NCBI GenBank assembly: GCA_964017195.1 | Contig: OZ024887.1 | Span: 9,789,660-9,853,659 of the forward strand | Length of the DNA stretch: 64,000 nt | Direction: 5' to 3' | From: Siderastrea radians | Lineage: Eukaryota > Cnidaria > Anthozoa > Scleractinia > Rhizangiidae | Notes under the pieces: generated by a model | Told to the model about the DNA's origin: nothing | The model's database searches: none | What the model saw: only the letters and a program-made list of their open reading frames with translations | Shown here: positions 44,650-56,560 of the stretch, one piece after another | Numbering within the stretch: the first letter of the stretch is position 1 | How the letters are laid out: every line of letters starts with the position of its first letter | Made by a program: the position numbers and the translations under genes

Positions 44650-45550
44650 TAGGGAAGGTACGTTTTTTCTTGGGGGGGGGAGGGCTGGGGCCTCAGAGGG
44701 GAGGGTCATCAGTGAAAGTGAGCACCAAAAGGGGAGGGCCATACCTCATGTGAGCTTTTCAAGGGAGGGTCACACATCTTTTCCGGAATTTTTTAATGAG
44801 AATTTTTGTCATGTTGCTTTCCATTTTTCTTACAGATTACGTTTTTCTTTACACCTACTTTGATTTAATTTGGTGTTTTGTTATAGGTACTAGGTTGCAT
44901 TTGTACATGTATATTATACCATGACACATAGTTTTTCTCGGAGGACTCGTGTCCTTTTGCGTCCGTATCGAGAAGTACTTGACTCAGGTATCGTTTCTTC
45001 AGCTTTTTGCTGTTGGCTATCTGCTGCCTGATCTCCTGAGTCGTTTAGTTCTGAAGAGGTACTAGTAGATCCAATGCAACAATGCTCGATTGCTCGAGAT
45101 TTCGCATGCTAAACAAATAAACCTTTCTGTTCAAATAACCAACAGCAATGCCGGCTAGTCGGAGAAAGAAGCGCGTGTATTTTCCCTTAGAAATTTTATG
45201 TTCAAAACTTTTATAATACTCAAATACTTCCATATTCAAACTTCAGCTATAAAACGTAAATATCCCACACTGATTGTTCGCATTTTCTTTGTTTCAGCGT
45301 GCACACATTCAATATCGAGACATATTCATAGTCAAACACTTTGCGTTCACAAGCGAAGCGTTCTGAGGTTTCTACAGCATGGAACATACCATGTAGTAAT
45401 GAGGGGAGGGTCGCACTTTTGTCTGTCACCTAAAGGTGGGGGGTCAGGAGTGTTTTCATTAAAACGCAAGGGAGGGCCAACACTTTTTTGGGAAAAAAAT
45501 CCCAAAATTCCCCAGCCCTCCCCCCGCAAGAAAAAACGTACCTTCCCTTA
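44650..45550. mobile_element. 0.90 kb element, ~40 bp inverted ends, copy 1
   Basis: The ends gggaaggtacgttttttctt followed by a G run and agggctgggg are mirrored at the right end. It is flanked by gcacacaaa and gcacaaaaa, a possible imperfect 9 bp target duplication. A second copy of the same length and order is at 56561-57459. Open frames at 45198-45551 and on the other strand are shared by both copies but show no domain, and they run through the terminal repeat, so they are probably not genes. Confidence 0.85.
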
Positions 45551-45959
45551 GCACAAAAAGCGAATAGAAAAAAAAAACAACAACAAAAAAAAAAACAGAC
45601 AGCGAGCGCGAGCAAGCAAGCAATTCAAGGACAAATTAAAATAAAATATCGGTCCTTATCAATGCTGGAATGATTTAGAAGTGTTTTTGGGTTGAAGGAC
45701 GAAGAGCCGGGTTTTGCAATGTTTCTTGGGGCTCAGGTCAATTTCTTTAAACCTTTCCCACCATCCGGCGTTTTCTATTTAAAAAATGCGATTTAAGTAC
45801 GATAAAAAATCGTTCAATTTTGGAGTGCATTCTTCAAGTTTCCAGATCCACAATAAAACATTCCACTGTCAAGAAACGGAAATTGGTTTTCCAGTTGTCC
45901 TTTGGATCAGCCTCAATAACTTGTTGCCATACATGTATTTGCTGACTTTGATATGGGTT
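45551..45959. other. No gene recognised
   Basis: A-rich tract near 45570-45598; otherwise nothing seen. Confidence 0.4.
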
Positions 45960-46560
45960 GTCTTACCCTAGCTTCTTATATACAAATCTGGATGGTTTTG
46001 AGTCGTGAAAAAATAATAAGAAGCTCTCGTGAATGTCGGGCTGGTTTCTTACAATTTGAATGTGCAGATGGTTGATTGCCGCAATCATTCCAAAAAAAGT
46101 TAAAGGTTTGACTCGGAGGTTATGAGCCTTGATCTGTTGATTACCAGACACCAAGAGCTTTAATATTTTTCTGGCTGTACATTTTGGAGCCGATCCATAA
46201 GTCTTCTGTTTTGCTGCTGTTGTTATTGGGTCTAAGGCCAGATGCATCACCAAAACTCTCTAATAACTCCACAGCCTCTTAAACAGATTGTTCGGAGCCA
46301 AATGAACTAAAATGAGTGTTGTATCATCTGCGTATTGAATTAAGTCACTTAACTTAACTGAATTCTTTCTCATTTACAGTTATACCGATCATTTATTTCC
46401 TTTTGTGTACAGCCTCAGCCAGTACTTCTACTGAGAGGGTGAATGTATAAGGTGACAACGGGCAGCCTTTCCAAACTCCTCTACTAGGCTTCAAGAAATT
46501 GCTCGCCCACATGGTGTTCCGTTACCGAAAAAAATACCTTCTCTCAAAAACGAAGATAGT
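45960..46560 (-). pseudogene. L1/Tx1-like LINE reverse transcriptase remnant
   Basis: Minus-strand reading across frames gives FKPSRGVWKGCPLSPYTF (RT motif B block, near 46470), DLIQYADDTTLI (YADD, near 46340), then FGDASGLRPNN and a KTEDLWIGS-like block near 46200. Frameshifts separate each piece. It has the same clade style as 8395-13489. Dead fragment without tail. Confidence 0.75.
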
Positions 46561-46892
46561 CGTTCTCTACATACAGAAGTCAAAACCACATTGTAGCAGT
46601 CGAATTCCTGTACAATTACATGGAATTAGTTCCAACTGAATCTGCAAACCTAACGAATGGCATTCAAAACTATTTAATTTATTTCAAACGTATTGAAGTA
46701 CGCATAAAAACTTCGTAAACTTAAACGATTACAGATGCAGCCAAACATATCAACGACGCGGCCAAAATTTAATGGAACCGCTCGAAAGTGAATCGAAACG
46801 CGAACCTTGTTTCCAGGGTTCTCGTTTTTTCTGGTTTGAAATCAGGTACCAGAAGATGTTACGTCTCCACGATAACTGCGATCATAAACGGC
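46561..46892. other. No gene recognised
   Basis: Spacer before the minisatellite. Confidence 0.4.
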
Positions 46893-47510
46893 TATCTCTA
46901 AAATAGGGAATGGGGAATCGAGGAACGGGGAATGGGGAACGGGGAACGGGGAACGGGGAATCTCTAAAATAGGGAATCTCTAAAACGGGGAATCTCTAAA
47001 ATAGGGAATCTCTAAAATAGGGAATCTCTAAAATAGGGAATCTCTAAAATGGGGAATCTCTAAAACGGGGAATCTCTAAAATAGGGAATCTCTAAAATAG
47101 GGAATCTCTAAAACGGGGAATCTCTAAAATAGGGAATCTCTAAAACGGGGAATCTCTAAAATAGGGAATCTCTAAAACGGGGAATCTCTAAAATAGGGAA
47201 TCTCTAAAACGGGGAATCTCTAAAATAGGGAATCTCTAAAACGGGGAATCTCTAAAACGGGGAATCTCTAAAATAGGGAATCTCTAAAACGGGGAATCTC
47301 TAAAATAGGGAATCTCTAAAATGGGGAATCTCTAAAACGGGGAATCTCTAAAAGAGGGAACCTCTAAAACGGGGAATCTCTAAAAGAGGGAGCCTCTAAA
47401 ACGGGGAATCTCTAAAATAGGGAATCTCTAAAATGGGGAATCTCTAAAACGGGGAATCTCTAAAAGAGGGAACCTCTAAAACGGGGAATCTCTAAAATAG
47501 GGAATCTCTT
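46893..47510. repeat. 16 bp minisatellite with two alternating unit types
   Basis: About 35 copies of gggaatctctaaaa(c/t) units. Units end either in 'acggg' or in 'atagg', with minor types atgggg and agaggg, mixed in an irregular alternating order. The proximal part (46905-46960) is a shorter-period version, ggggaacggggaa. Confidence 0.95.
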
Positions 47511-47737
47511 AATCCACAAGCCCGAACTAAAATCTCATGTCTGTTTTTCTCTCTACCATAATTTGGAAAGGATAGATAACCCAAGGGACCCTATAAACGC
47601 GTTGCGTGACCAACTCGTCACACATCCCTTTAATAAGGCACCGTAATTGCAGTTTGAAGAGAGGTATCTTTTTCGGTGTAATAAAATTGAGTGAACTGAA
47701 ATAAATCACATCCTGCTGATTGTGATACAATTTATTT

Positions 47738-48252
47738 TTGTGTGTTGACTGCCGATACTACTTGCAACGCTTCTTTAAGTCTTATTCCACGCTACAGTTT
47801 CTCATTACTGTCACCTGTATTTTGATTGAACTGGTTAGCATTTGTATTACAATAAGAAGATACTGCACAGCTAAGTCGCGGAAACGCACACAGGAACGTT
47901 GTTGGCCAGATTCCATCCCCACCATCCTGTTTACAGTTCAAATAAAGAGTTTATGTTTACTACACGTAGAAGAGAGTCAGAACACCTCGACTTCTCATTC
48001 TGAACAGTGCGTAAGATATTTGATGCAAACTGACGGACCCGTGAGGAAACCGAAACTAAATAGGATCCAAACCCACCAATGGCAGTTCACGTTTGTAATG
48101 GGAATTCTTTGGATAATTTTTTCATGGCCAATCAAAGAAAACGTAATGATAACTTTGTACAAGTGGCATCGGAACGGCGCGCAGCACTGTAACAGAAAAG
48201 CGCTGCTTCGATTGCGAATTGCCGAGTCGACCAAGCCGTGTACCAGTGGAAA
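47738..48252 (+). CDS. Hypothetical exon(s), possible membrane protein
   Basis: A continuous frame runs from ATG 47738 for about 170 codons. At 48252 it meets a consensus splice donor (gtggaaag|gtaagc). Two hydrophobic stretches are visible: LQFLITVTCILIELVSICI near the N-terminus and FTFVMGILWIIFSWPI later, each followed by basic residues. If real, it would be a first exon of a small two-pass protein. An internal acceptor-like site (cctgtttacag, near 47937) offers an alternative. No family is recognised, and the antisense strand is also open over 88 codons, so chance remains possible. Confidence 0.3.
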
Positions 48253-48277
48253 GGTAAGCAAACATCACCACCTGTGA

Positions 48278-48412
48278 TACCCTGCTAACAGAGACTTTTC
48301 GTTTTGTATTCACGATAAACAAAACAACTAGGCGAAATACGAGAGACGCGAACATCATCGTACATGCTAAGAAAACTTTCCAGAAAGAATTAACACTCTG
48401 CTAGCAGGGTAT
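48278..48412. mobile_element. 135 bp MITE with 16 bp inverted ends
   Basis: taccctgctaacagag at the left mirrors ctctgctagcagggta at the right with one mismatch. Non-coding. Confidence 0.75.
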
Positions 48413-48740
48413 ACCTATAAACTGTAAACTGTTAAGCACGTTTTCGAATTCTCATATGAACGGTAAATACCTATGTTGTATTATTTTACTGTAAGCAAAA
48501 GAAAAAATGTACAACAGCCTCATTCTACCAATAACTAATAAAGGAGCCATTTACGCTGGCTTTGCGCCTCGAGCCAACAACATGTGACTGTGATGTCGTG
48601 ACCTTTTACGTCTCGACTGTGATGGCGTGCCGATCATAAACAGCTTAACGAACACCTCGCACATATTGACCACGCATAGAAGCATATTCCCCTTTCTAGT
48701 ATGATCCAGATGATTATTGGCGTAAATAAAAACCTTTTAA

Positions 48741-51700
48741 GAGCGCCTGTCTGTAAAAATCAGACAAAATCAAAATTCCGCGGCAAGGGTGGAAAATTCG
48801 ATTTCTTTCATATTTTAACGTTAGATGGGTTAGGGTATAACTAAAATCACTGGATACTTTTTTTGGCAAAATATCCTTTTATTTCAAAGAAAAATGCAAA
48901 TAACGAACTTCCGTTAAAATCGCCATTTGAAGCAGTAAATTATGACATCAATTTGAGGCGTTCGCGTCCAAAAGCAAATCCCTCTGTCGTCTTTCAAACA
49001 CTCAATTTTACTTTTGCAATCTCTCAAGAGCTTCAAAACTGATTTTGGTAGAAACTGCGTTGTTCTTTGTGTTTGAAATAATTTAATTTTGAAAGTATAC
49101 ATTTCTCATCAGGAAAAGTACTTCGTGAGTTAAATTATTTTTCACCATGTGCTAAACCTTCAAATCGATTCAGCTTCTGGCTGTTGAATTAAGAAAAGAT
49201 ATTCTCAGGATTGCTGCAAAAATTTCTTTGGGCAAATGATTGAGAGCGACGCGAGAGCTTTTCAAAGTTCGTTAAAAAACAGGTTGTTTGACCCTTCTCG
49301 GCAACATTCCATTCGCGAGTCACGCACATATTTTAATGTGTATCGACCCATATGAGATCGAAAACGTCAAACAGAAAAACAGTTCGAAATGCTCTTACCT
49401 CATTTGCTGTAGAGGACAGGTCCAGAGGCCATTTCCGAGTGATTTTCTTGCCGTTCGACGTATTTTGGTCCTGTTGATGACATCCAATGAACACCGCAAC
49501 TGGGTCAGTGTATTGTTAACGGTCGAACAGCTCAACAACAACCTTTCTTTCAAAACGTTCCACACCTTTCTACACTGTGACATCTTACTCAACGGTTCAG
49601 TTGCTGGTCAGTGTTGCTTAGTTGGCAATACACAAAAAGGTTTTTATCACTACATGTCGCCGCTAATTTTGCCAGAGTTCTATCTAGAGCCGCGTCACGC
49701 AATGCAAATCATCGGAATGGACATTTTACTAAAAGGTAGGGGAAGGGCAAAATCTGCTCTGATTCTTTTTAAACGGCTCAGGTTTCGAGAAATGGGAGGA
49801 ACTAGTAATGGACCAAAAATACGAAACAAAATTAGTGCTACATTTAGGCACCTCAACCTCCCGTGTCAGAATGCAGAAAAAGTAGTCACCCCTCGGCGTG
49901 AGTTGTAGGCATGCAAATAACAATGTTCGAACACGAAAATTAGCTAAAAAGGGTACGTGAACTAGCTTAAGTTAAAAACGTATTCAAAACGTCGGGTCCA
50001 GAACATTAAAATCGTTTTTATCAGAGAAATTGCGATGTGACTAACTAGTTTGTGCTTATTGTTTTAGCTTAGAGGGGCCGGGACCTTGGACTTTTTTTTT
50101 TTCACAAATCATACATATTTGCATACATGAATTGCTTCGTTACACAGAAGACGGTTGTTGTTGGTTCCATTTTCTTGTTGTCGGAGTTTGTGGTTACAAC
50201 ACCAGACGAATCAAAAGCTTGGAAACAATTGTTCCCTTACTTTCATGCACCAAGAACACCCAGACCCGTAGAAGGGGGAGGGGCAGGGGGAGGGGGGGGG
50301 GGTGGCTCGAGCCCCCAGAAGTTTTGGAAGTTGAAAAAACATTACAATAAATGAGACAAAAAGTATATAATTAAAACGAATTAATGTGCAATGAATAGTC
50401 TTAAATGCTGATGCTAAAAGTTCATTTTATAATTTTACAACCTTTAACAGGGTTTGACATCTGTTGAGTCACTAGCCACCGGGCTAGTGGGCTTCAGAAA
50501 TCTACTAGCCCACCGCACATTTCAGTCGCCCAGGTTCCTTACCAATGTCTTTCTTCACCCATATCACCTTGACCCTGGCAGTATAGCTTTACTTTGAAGG
50601 ACCTTAATGCCTTTAATAGCTAAGCGACTGCTGTGTATTTGCTGCAAGCTTTAAGCTCAACATGTTGTTTTAAAACAAGTCTAAGGAACAAAACTATTTT
50701 TATCTCACCAAACGAGTGATAAAAGTTACGTAGACGTTTACGAGAGTTGGGTAAAACAGGTCCGAAATTCGTAGCTTGGCTGTCGAAATGTTTCAATTTT
50801 AACAAAACTTGTAACTTTAAGGATACTTTTTTAAAACTGATGCTATAAATCTGGTGGATGTTGCCAACAACTTTGTCGGCGAAAAAGCAAACAGGAAGCA
50901 ACTTTTCGGCAAATTGTCAACGAAGGATGTCCTCAAAAAGGTGTCGTTTTTGACGGAATCGACACAAACTGTGGCATTGTGAACAGAGTTAGTATCTATG
51001 TGAGTGTGTATTTTGAAGGGGGGGGGGGGAAGGCTTTGACTAGGCCAATTTGCTCGCAGCATTTATTTCAGCCTTAGTGCGGGCCTGATACCACAAGTTA
51101 CAGGTCAGCTTTTACAACGAACGCTTGAATACAATGACGATATGTCCCAGCCATCCTGCAAAACTTGGGATAGTCTGTAGTAGAAGCTGCAGCACAAGGC
51201 GCCGGGTCCCGGGTCCCGGGTCACGGTAAGGAAAAGGGGAGTGGCCAAAAAGTGAAAGAGGACTGGGAAAAAAGGGATCTGAAGTTATCTTACGCGAGAC
51301 TGGTTCGCTTGTAAAAGTTGGATCAGGTGAGTTTCATATTCGCTTGTGGTCTATCCGAATATTCGCCAGGTTATCAGTGGAAGCCTCACTCTTCTCTTCG
51401 TCCTCATTAAGGTGTATGTAGAACGTGAAAGAGGTAACAGACGTTTATGGGCAAGATGCTCGACGTATTTCTGTTATGATATCCTCATATCCATTATGAT
51501 AAGTATGCTGGCTGCTGTGAGAGATCTCGCTCACTGGGAACCTGTCTCAGTAAGATTCGTACACAGAAATTCAGGAACAGAACCTCATTTTTTGTTACCA
51601 TGGTTACGTGCCATATTTCACAGTCTTCAAACAGCACTGGCGTGCTGTTAGAAGCCCCACTCATTAGTCAGGACACACTAATGTAGACTAAGTCAAACAG

Positions 51701-53190
51701 CTGACAAGAGAGCACAGTTAAAAACTTCGATCGCACCCATCTGTTATGAAGAGAGAACCCTTCCTGTCCAAACTCCATCCAACCCTTTAACAGCGAGCTG
51801 ACTTTCACTCCTGATATAACTGTGCCTTGTGCCGGTACTGTGCCAGCTAAGAACCAGCAGACTGACACCAGTGATCATAGGTAGAATACCCGCTCATCAA
51901 TTAACAAAAGGGAGCCCCTTGTAGTTATAGGTTTTCCCCGTATTAAAGTTGGGTCTAGTTAATAATGGCGCCACTTCTGTTGCACCACTCACCTGTAAGC
52001 TTGTACAACGGTTGGAATTGCGTTTCAGACTACTAGGGTAGCAAATACAATTTTTAATGGTTGCGAGAGGAACAACACTGGTAATAACTAAGAAAGACAC
52101 ACAACGCCATTAAAACCACGAATAATCTCTGCAATTAACACTGTATGTTATTTTACTTCACCTCAAAGGCTTTGCCCTTCCCCTACCCCCTAAAATGCCT
52201 TTGATACGCATTGCGTGACAAACCAAATACGCACCGGGCGCCATCCACGTTTGGTCCCAATTTAGCAGTCAAATCTGATAATGCTTTTGTGCGCTGAAAC
52301 TGAGCAACACTCGTATTAAATCAACTGAACCGTTGAGTAAGATGCCGTAGTGCAGAAAGACGTCGAACGCTTTACAAGGAAAGATGGTGTCGTTGAGCTG
52401 TTCGACCGTTTACAATTAGGTTGACCCAGTTGGCGGTGTTCATTCGGTTCATTAGACGTCATCAGCAGGACCAAAATACGACGAACGGCAAGAGAATCAC
52501 ACGAAAGTGGCCTCTGGACCTGTCCTCTACAGCAAATGAGGTTAGACCGTTTCGCAGTGTTTTTCTGTTTGACGTTTTCGATCTCATAAGAGTCGAAAAA
52601 CATTAAAATATGTGCGTGACTCGCGAATGGAATGTTGCCAGGAAGGGTCAAAAAACGTGCATTTTAACGAACTTTGAAAAGCTCTCGCGTCGCTCTCAAT
52701 CGTTTGCCCAAAGAAATTTTTGTAGCAATCCTAAGAACATCTTTTCTTAGTTCAACAGCCAGAAGCTGAATCGATTTGAAGGTTTAGCACATGGTGAAAA
52801 ATAATTTAAATCACAAAGTACTTTTCCTGATGAGAAATGTATACTTTCAAAATTAAATTATTTCAAACACAAAGAACAACGCAGTTTCTACCAAAATCAT
52901 TTTTGAAGCTCTTGAGAGATTGCAAAAGTAGATTTGGGTGTTTTAAAGACGACAGAGGGATTTGTTTTTGCACGCGACCCCCTCAAATTGTTGTCATAAC
53001 TTACTGCTTCAAATGGTGATTTTAACGGAAGTTCGTTATTTGCATTTTTCTTTGAAATAAAAGGATATTTTGCCAAAAAAAAGTATCCAGTGATTTTAGT
53101 TATACCCTAACCTATCTAACATTAAAATATGAAAGAAATCGAATTTTCCACCCTTGCCGCGTTATGTTTGATTTTTACAGACAAGCGCTC
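48741..53190. mobile_element. 4.45 kb TTAA element with 0.87 kb inverted arms
   Basis: The left arm 48741-49608 and right arm 52321-53190 are inverted copies with modest divergence. The tips read gagcg(c)...ctgtaaaaatc and are flanked by TTAA at 48737-48740 and 53191-53194. Architecture and tip agree with 32449-37167 (gagcg, then ctgtaa.aatc), so both belong to one superfamily, probably piggyBac-like by target. The 206-codon frame at 49288-49908 begins in the arm and its N-terminal half is mirrored at 52316-52651; no transposase motif is found. The 2.7 kb centre holds G-rich runs at 50272-50304 and 51018-51030 and a 101-codon frame at 51346-51651 of unknown meaning. Confidence 0.8.
50272..50304 (+). 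other. G-quadruplex-type tract
   Basis: Five or more G runs of 4-5 or longer separated by single A or CA (agggggaggggcagggggag and on). The sequence satisfies the usual G4 pattern on the plus strand, in the centre of the 48741-53190 element. Confidence 0.6.
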
Positions 53191-53194
53191 TTAA

Positions 53195-54099
53195 ATGCTT
53201 TGTTCACGCAAAAGCATTATTTTAATAGACACCTGTTGACACAGGGTACTATAAGGCATTACCGCTTTGGTTGAGTTACTTTCGACAACAGCAAACGCAT
53301 AGAGTTTATCTACTGCTTCGAACTACGTTTTTGAAATGTCTTCTTTACAGGAACTGCAGCGCATTGATCGGGAGCTCTCTTCAGGGCTCATAGAATCCCC
53401 GATCAATCCTGCATTCCTTCATATGTCTACTCCTTTGAAGAGTGAATACAACCCGCTGTTTTATTTACAAATAAACGGAGAGGCGCTTTGTCTTCCTGCA
53501 TTGATAAGATTATTTTGGTAAACTGAAGTCCTCAGGACTTCAGTTAAGCGGTGCTAAGGGAGCGAGCGTAATTTCCAATAACCGCGATCCGCTTGTAAAG
53601 TCATAAAATGACGCGCGTCAAAATTTGTCGCGCACCAGTCTAGTCGCACGTGGTTTAATTCTTCGCGCTGAAGTGATTCATGAAGCGCGATGAAGTTCGC
53701 TAGACACAAACAGGTCTGTAGACAAACAGGGCAAATGATTTTTTTGCAAAGCGTGAGTCAAATTTTTGGCCCTTTTAAGTCGCACGTGGCTAACCTTTCG
53801 CGCTTCAAGCTCGCTAGTCAACACACATACTAACAGCCCGGGGTTTTTTTGCGAATCCAATTCCTGGAAGGCGCGAGAAATAATTTTTGGCGCTTCTCTC
53901 GGGGCGGGCAGGTAATGCTTCGCGCTGGCCTCACCGCTTTAAAACCGCTTGGTTTGCATAAACTATTTTAGATAACGTTTAGACAGTCCATGATAAAATT
54001 TGCTCACGAACTCTTTGACGAATCTCTCTATTCAAAAGGTTTGAATAGAGAGCGCGGCCTAATTAGGGCCCAATTGTTCACTTTCTCGCACCTTGAAAT
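53195..54099. other. No gene confirmed; two sharp small palindromes
   Basis: A perfect 12 bp-arm hairpin (aactgaagtcct, one-base loop) lies at 53521-53545 and a perfect 13 bp-arm hairpin (ctctctattcaaa) at 54024-54052. Both look like MITE ends. The 61-codon frame at 53336-53521 ends at the first palindrome and has no domain. Confidence 0.45.
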
Positions 54100-54229
54100 T
54101 TGCTTCACACTTCCAACCGTTTGAATGACAGCAGTGGAATCACGAAGAGACTCGAGGTATTCCCAAAGGCAAGGTCTTCTGACCAATCACAGCCGACTTG
54201 TTCTGAACATGCAAATTATTATGCCGCGC

Positions 54230-54975
54230 GTCCTAAAATCAGGCGCTGTAAGTACATGTCGCAAAAGACAATAGCATTCTGGGCGATGGGTTACAGCCGT
54301 AAGGTAATATGGTTGAGATTGGATAGAACAAACAATTCAATAATCCCGTGGTGATCAGGAGATACTATATGGATGCTGTGAAGGAATACGGAGGATGCCC
54401 CCTGAACTTTAGAACTGACTGTGGTACTGAGAACTGCGTTGTAGCAGCAGCACAATGCTATTACATTGGCAACGACCTGGCACATATTTATGGAACCTCA
54501 CCTCATAACCGACGAATAGAAGGGTGGTGGTTGTACCTAAGACAACACACAACTACTTGGTGGATCAACTTTTTTCAAGGACTTGCTGGAACAACAAGTC
54601 TTCACTACTGGTAATGAACTACAGATGGAGTGCTTGTGGTTCTGTTTTTCTGGACTGATTCAGCAAGATTTGGATAAGGTAAAAGAACACTGGAACAGCC
54701 ACTACATCGGAGGGTCGCGCTATGACACTGTAAAAGGAAGACCCAGTGAGTTGCTTTACTTACCTAAACTGCACAATACTGAGGATTTGCTTGCTCCTGT
54801 TAGTGCACAGCAGTGTGACTATATCACAGAGAATTGCCTTGCCCTTGCAGAGAGCACCCATGAATACCAGGAGTATTTTCAGTATGCCTTTCATGAAGCA
54901 GGGCTTTCAAACCCCCAAACCTGGCGAGAAGCCTTAGATTTGTACCGTAATCTTTATACCTATGCATCTAGTTGA
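54230..54975 (+). pseudogene. Transposon integrase-core (DDE) remnant
   Basis: Three overlapping frames together give the C-terminal two thirds of a retroviral-type integrase fold, as found in cnidarian and fish DNA-transposon proteins: GYSRKVIWLRL, FRTDCGTEN (second catalytic Asp), RRIEGWWLYLRQ (catalytic Glu), WWINFFQGL, then MECLWFCFSGLIQQDL and a GRPSELLYLP block, ending ASS at the stop at 54973-54975. Frames change near 54350 and 54600. The usual Asp just before GYSR is replaced (AMGYS), and everything upstream of about 54230 is lost. It cannot be active. Confidence 0.7.
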
Positions 54976-55119
54976 CTATTTCAGTGTGAGACACACCTGC
55001 CCTAACTCAGATTAATTTGAATTGTATTGGAGATCGGATATCAAGTTTGTTTTCAGCTGATACACTCTAGTTTCAAACCAAACCGGAAGTGTTTTTTTCC
55101 GAGCGAGATTATTTAGTTG

Positions 55120-55460
55120 AACGGAGTGAAAATGTTTGGGTGGGGTGAATTATTCGGAGTGTAAGATCATAAAATTCGGAGTGAAGTTTTAGAATTTAGA
55201 ATTCGGAGTAAAGTTTTAGAATTCGGAGTGAGGTTTTAGAATTCAGAGTAAAGTTGGAGAATTGGGAGTGAGTTTTTAGAATTCGAAGTGAAGTTTTGGA
55301 ATTCAGAGTGAGTTTTTAGAATTCGGAGAAAAGTTTTAGAATTCGGAGTGAGTTTTTGGAAGTGGGAGGGAGCTTTTAGAATTGGGAGAGAGTTTTTGGA
55401 ATTGTGAGTGAGTTATTAGAATTGGGAGTGTGTTTACAAATTTGGAGTGTCGTTTGGAAT
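55120..55460. repeat. ~20 bp tandem array (gaattcggagtgaagtttta)
   Basis: About 15 degenerate copies, drifting toward ttgggagtgagtttttaga in the second half. It follows the integrase remnant by about 150 bp. Confidence 0.9.
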
Positions 55461-56019
55461 TCGAAGTGCACTTGTGGACCACCGTACCATTCACATGCAG
55501 ATAAAACTCATTTTCATATGAAAGGTTTTGCTCGAGGCCTCGCTTTGAAAGAGAGGGACAAGACAATTCGGAAATCAAGGCTTATAAAACGCTGGGCATT
55601 ATTTATACTTAATGTCATGAAGAGTACTGCATTTATAAGTAGCTAAATGGCCTGTCACGCAAGGCTTCTCACCTGCCGCGAAAGCTGCAATCATACATGG
55701 AAAATCTGCAAAAATCGTAGAACATGCTGGGTAATTCTTGGACACCTTGGATAATATTTGGTATTCTGGGAACGTGCTTCTTACAATATGAGCACCTTAC
55801 CCGTTATGAGTTACGCCAGTGAGTGGTCCTCAACAAACAATCGAGGCCACTTCCGGTTAAAAGATAACGTAAAATATCGAATGCTAAAGTTTTTAAAAGA
55901 ACGGCCTTTATTTACGTCTGAATGCTTTTCGCTAATTATTCTCCTCTCGCGGGACCGACCTTTCTACCATATAAAAAGGTAAGGATAGTGATATTATTAA
56001 CCCCTTCTAGCTAATTTTT
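55461..56019. other. No gene recognised
   Basis: Short frames only. Confidence 0.4.
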
Positions 56020-56232
56020 AGCTCATTGTAGCTTTTTGTAGGTCATTGTAGCTCATTGTAGGTCGTTCAAGCTCATTGTAGATCATTGTAACTCATTGTA
56101 GGTCATTGTAGGTCATTGTGGTTGATTGTTGTAGCTCATTGTAGGTTATTGTAGCTCATTGTAGACAATTGTAGCTCATTGTAGGTCATTGTAGCTCATT
56201 GCAGGTCATTGTAGGTCGTTGTAGCTCATTCC
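56020..56232. repeat. 10/20 bp tandem array (gtagctcattgtaggtcatt)
   Basis: About 20 decamers of g(t)agctcatt / gtaggtcatt alternating. The array ends about 14 bp before the start of duplicated gene block copy 3, so it may have taken part in the duplication. Confidence 0.9.
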
Positions 56233-56560
56233 TTCTTTTAGTAACTACGCCTTTTCATAGTGAAAATTTAAATTTAACACAGACATGCCCCGTCACGTTA
56301 TTATTATTGGAAGGTAAACAATTGTCAATTTCAGGCACGTACAATTTCGAATAGTTTGCTCAATATCAACAATCAGCACATCCGAAATACAACATCGTTC
56401 AAGCTTTATGGTCTTCTCCACTCGTAGCTCGATTTCACCGTTGTTGCTTAACTCTTAGGAAGCAACGTTGATTCTGGACGATATACAAGGGCGAAAACTA
56501 TGCACGTGTGGACAACTAGTTTGTGACAGTCCTCGATATCGATGGTCAAAAACACGTATC

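Noticed and set aside
45198..45551. 117-codon open frame shared with 57108-57464
   Set aside because: It lies within, and runs into the terminal repeat of, a non-autonomous element; conservation is explained by the element copies, and no domain is seen.
46893..47510. Regular short repeats suggesting a CRISPR array
   Set aside because: Units are directly tandem with no unique spacers and the context is eukaryotic; it is a minisatellite.
49288..49908. 206-codon frame as a possible transposase of the TTAA element
   Set aside because: About half lies in the inverted arm and is mirrored on the other side; no catalytic motif or zinc-binding tail of piggyBac type is visible.
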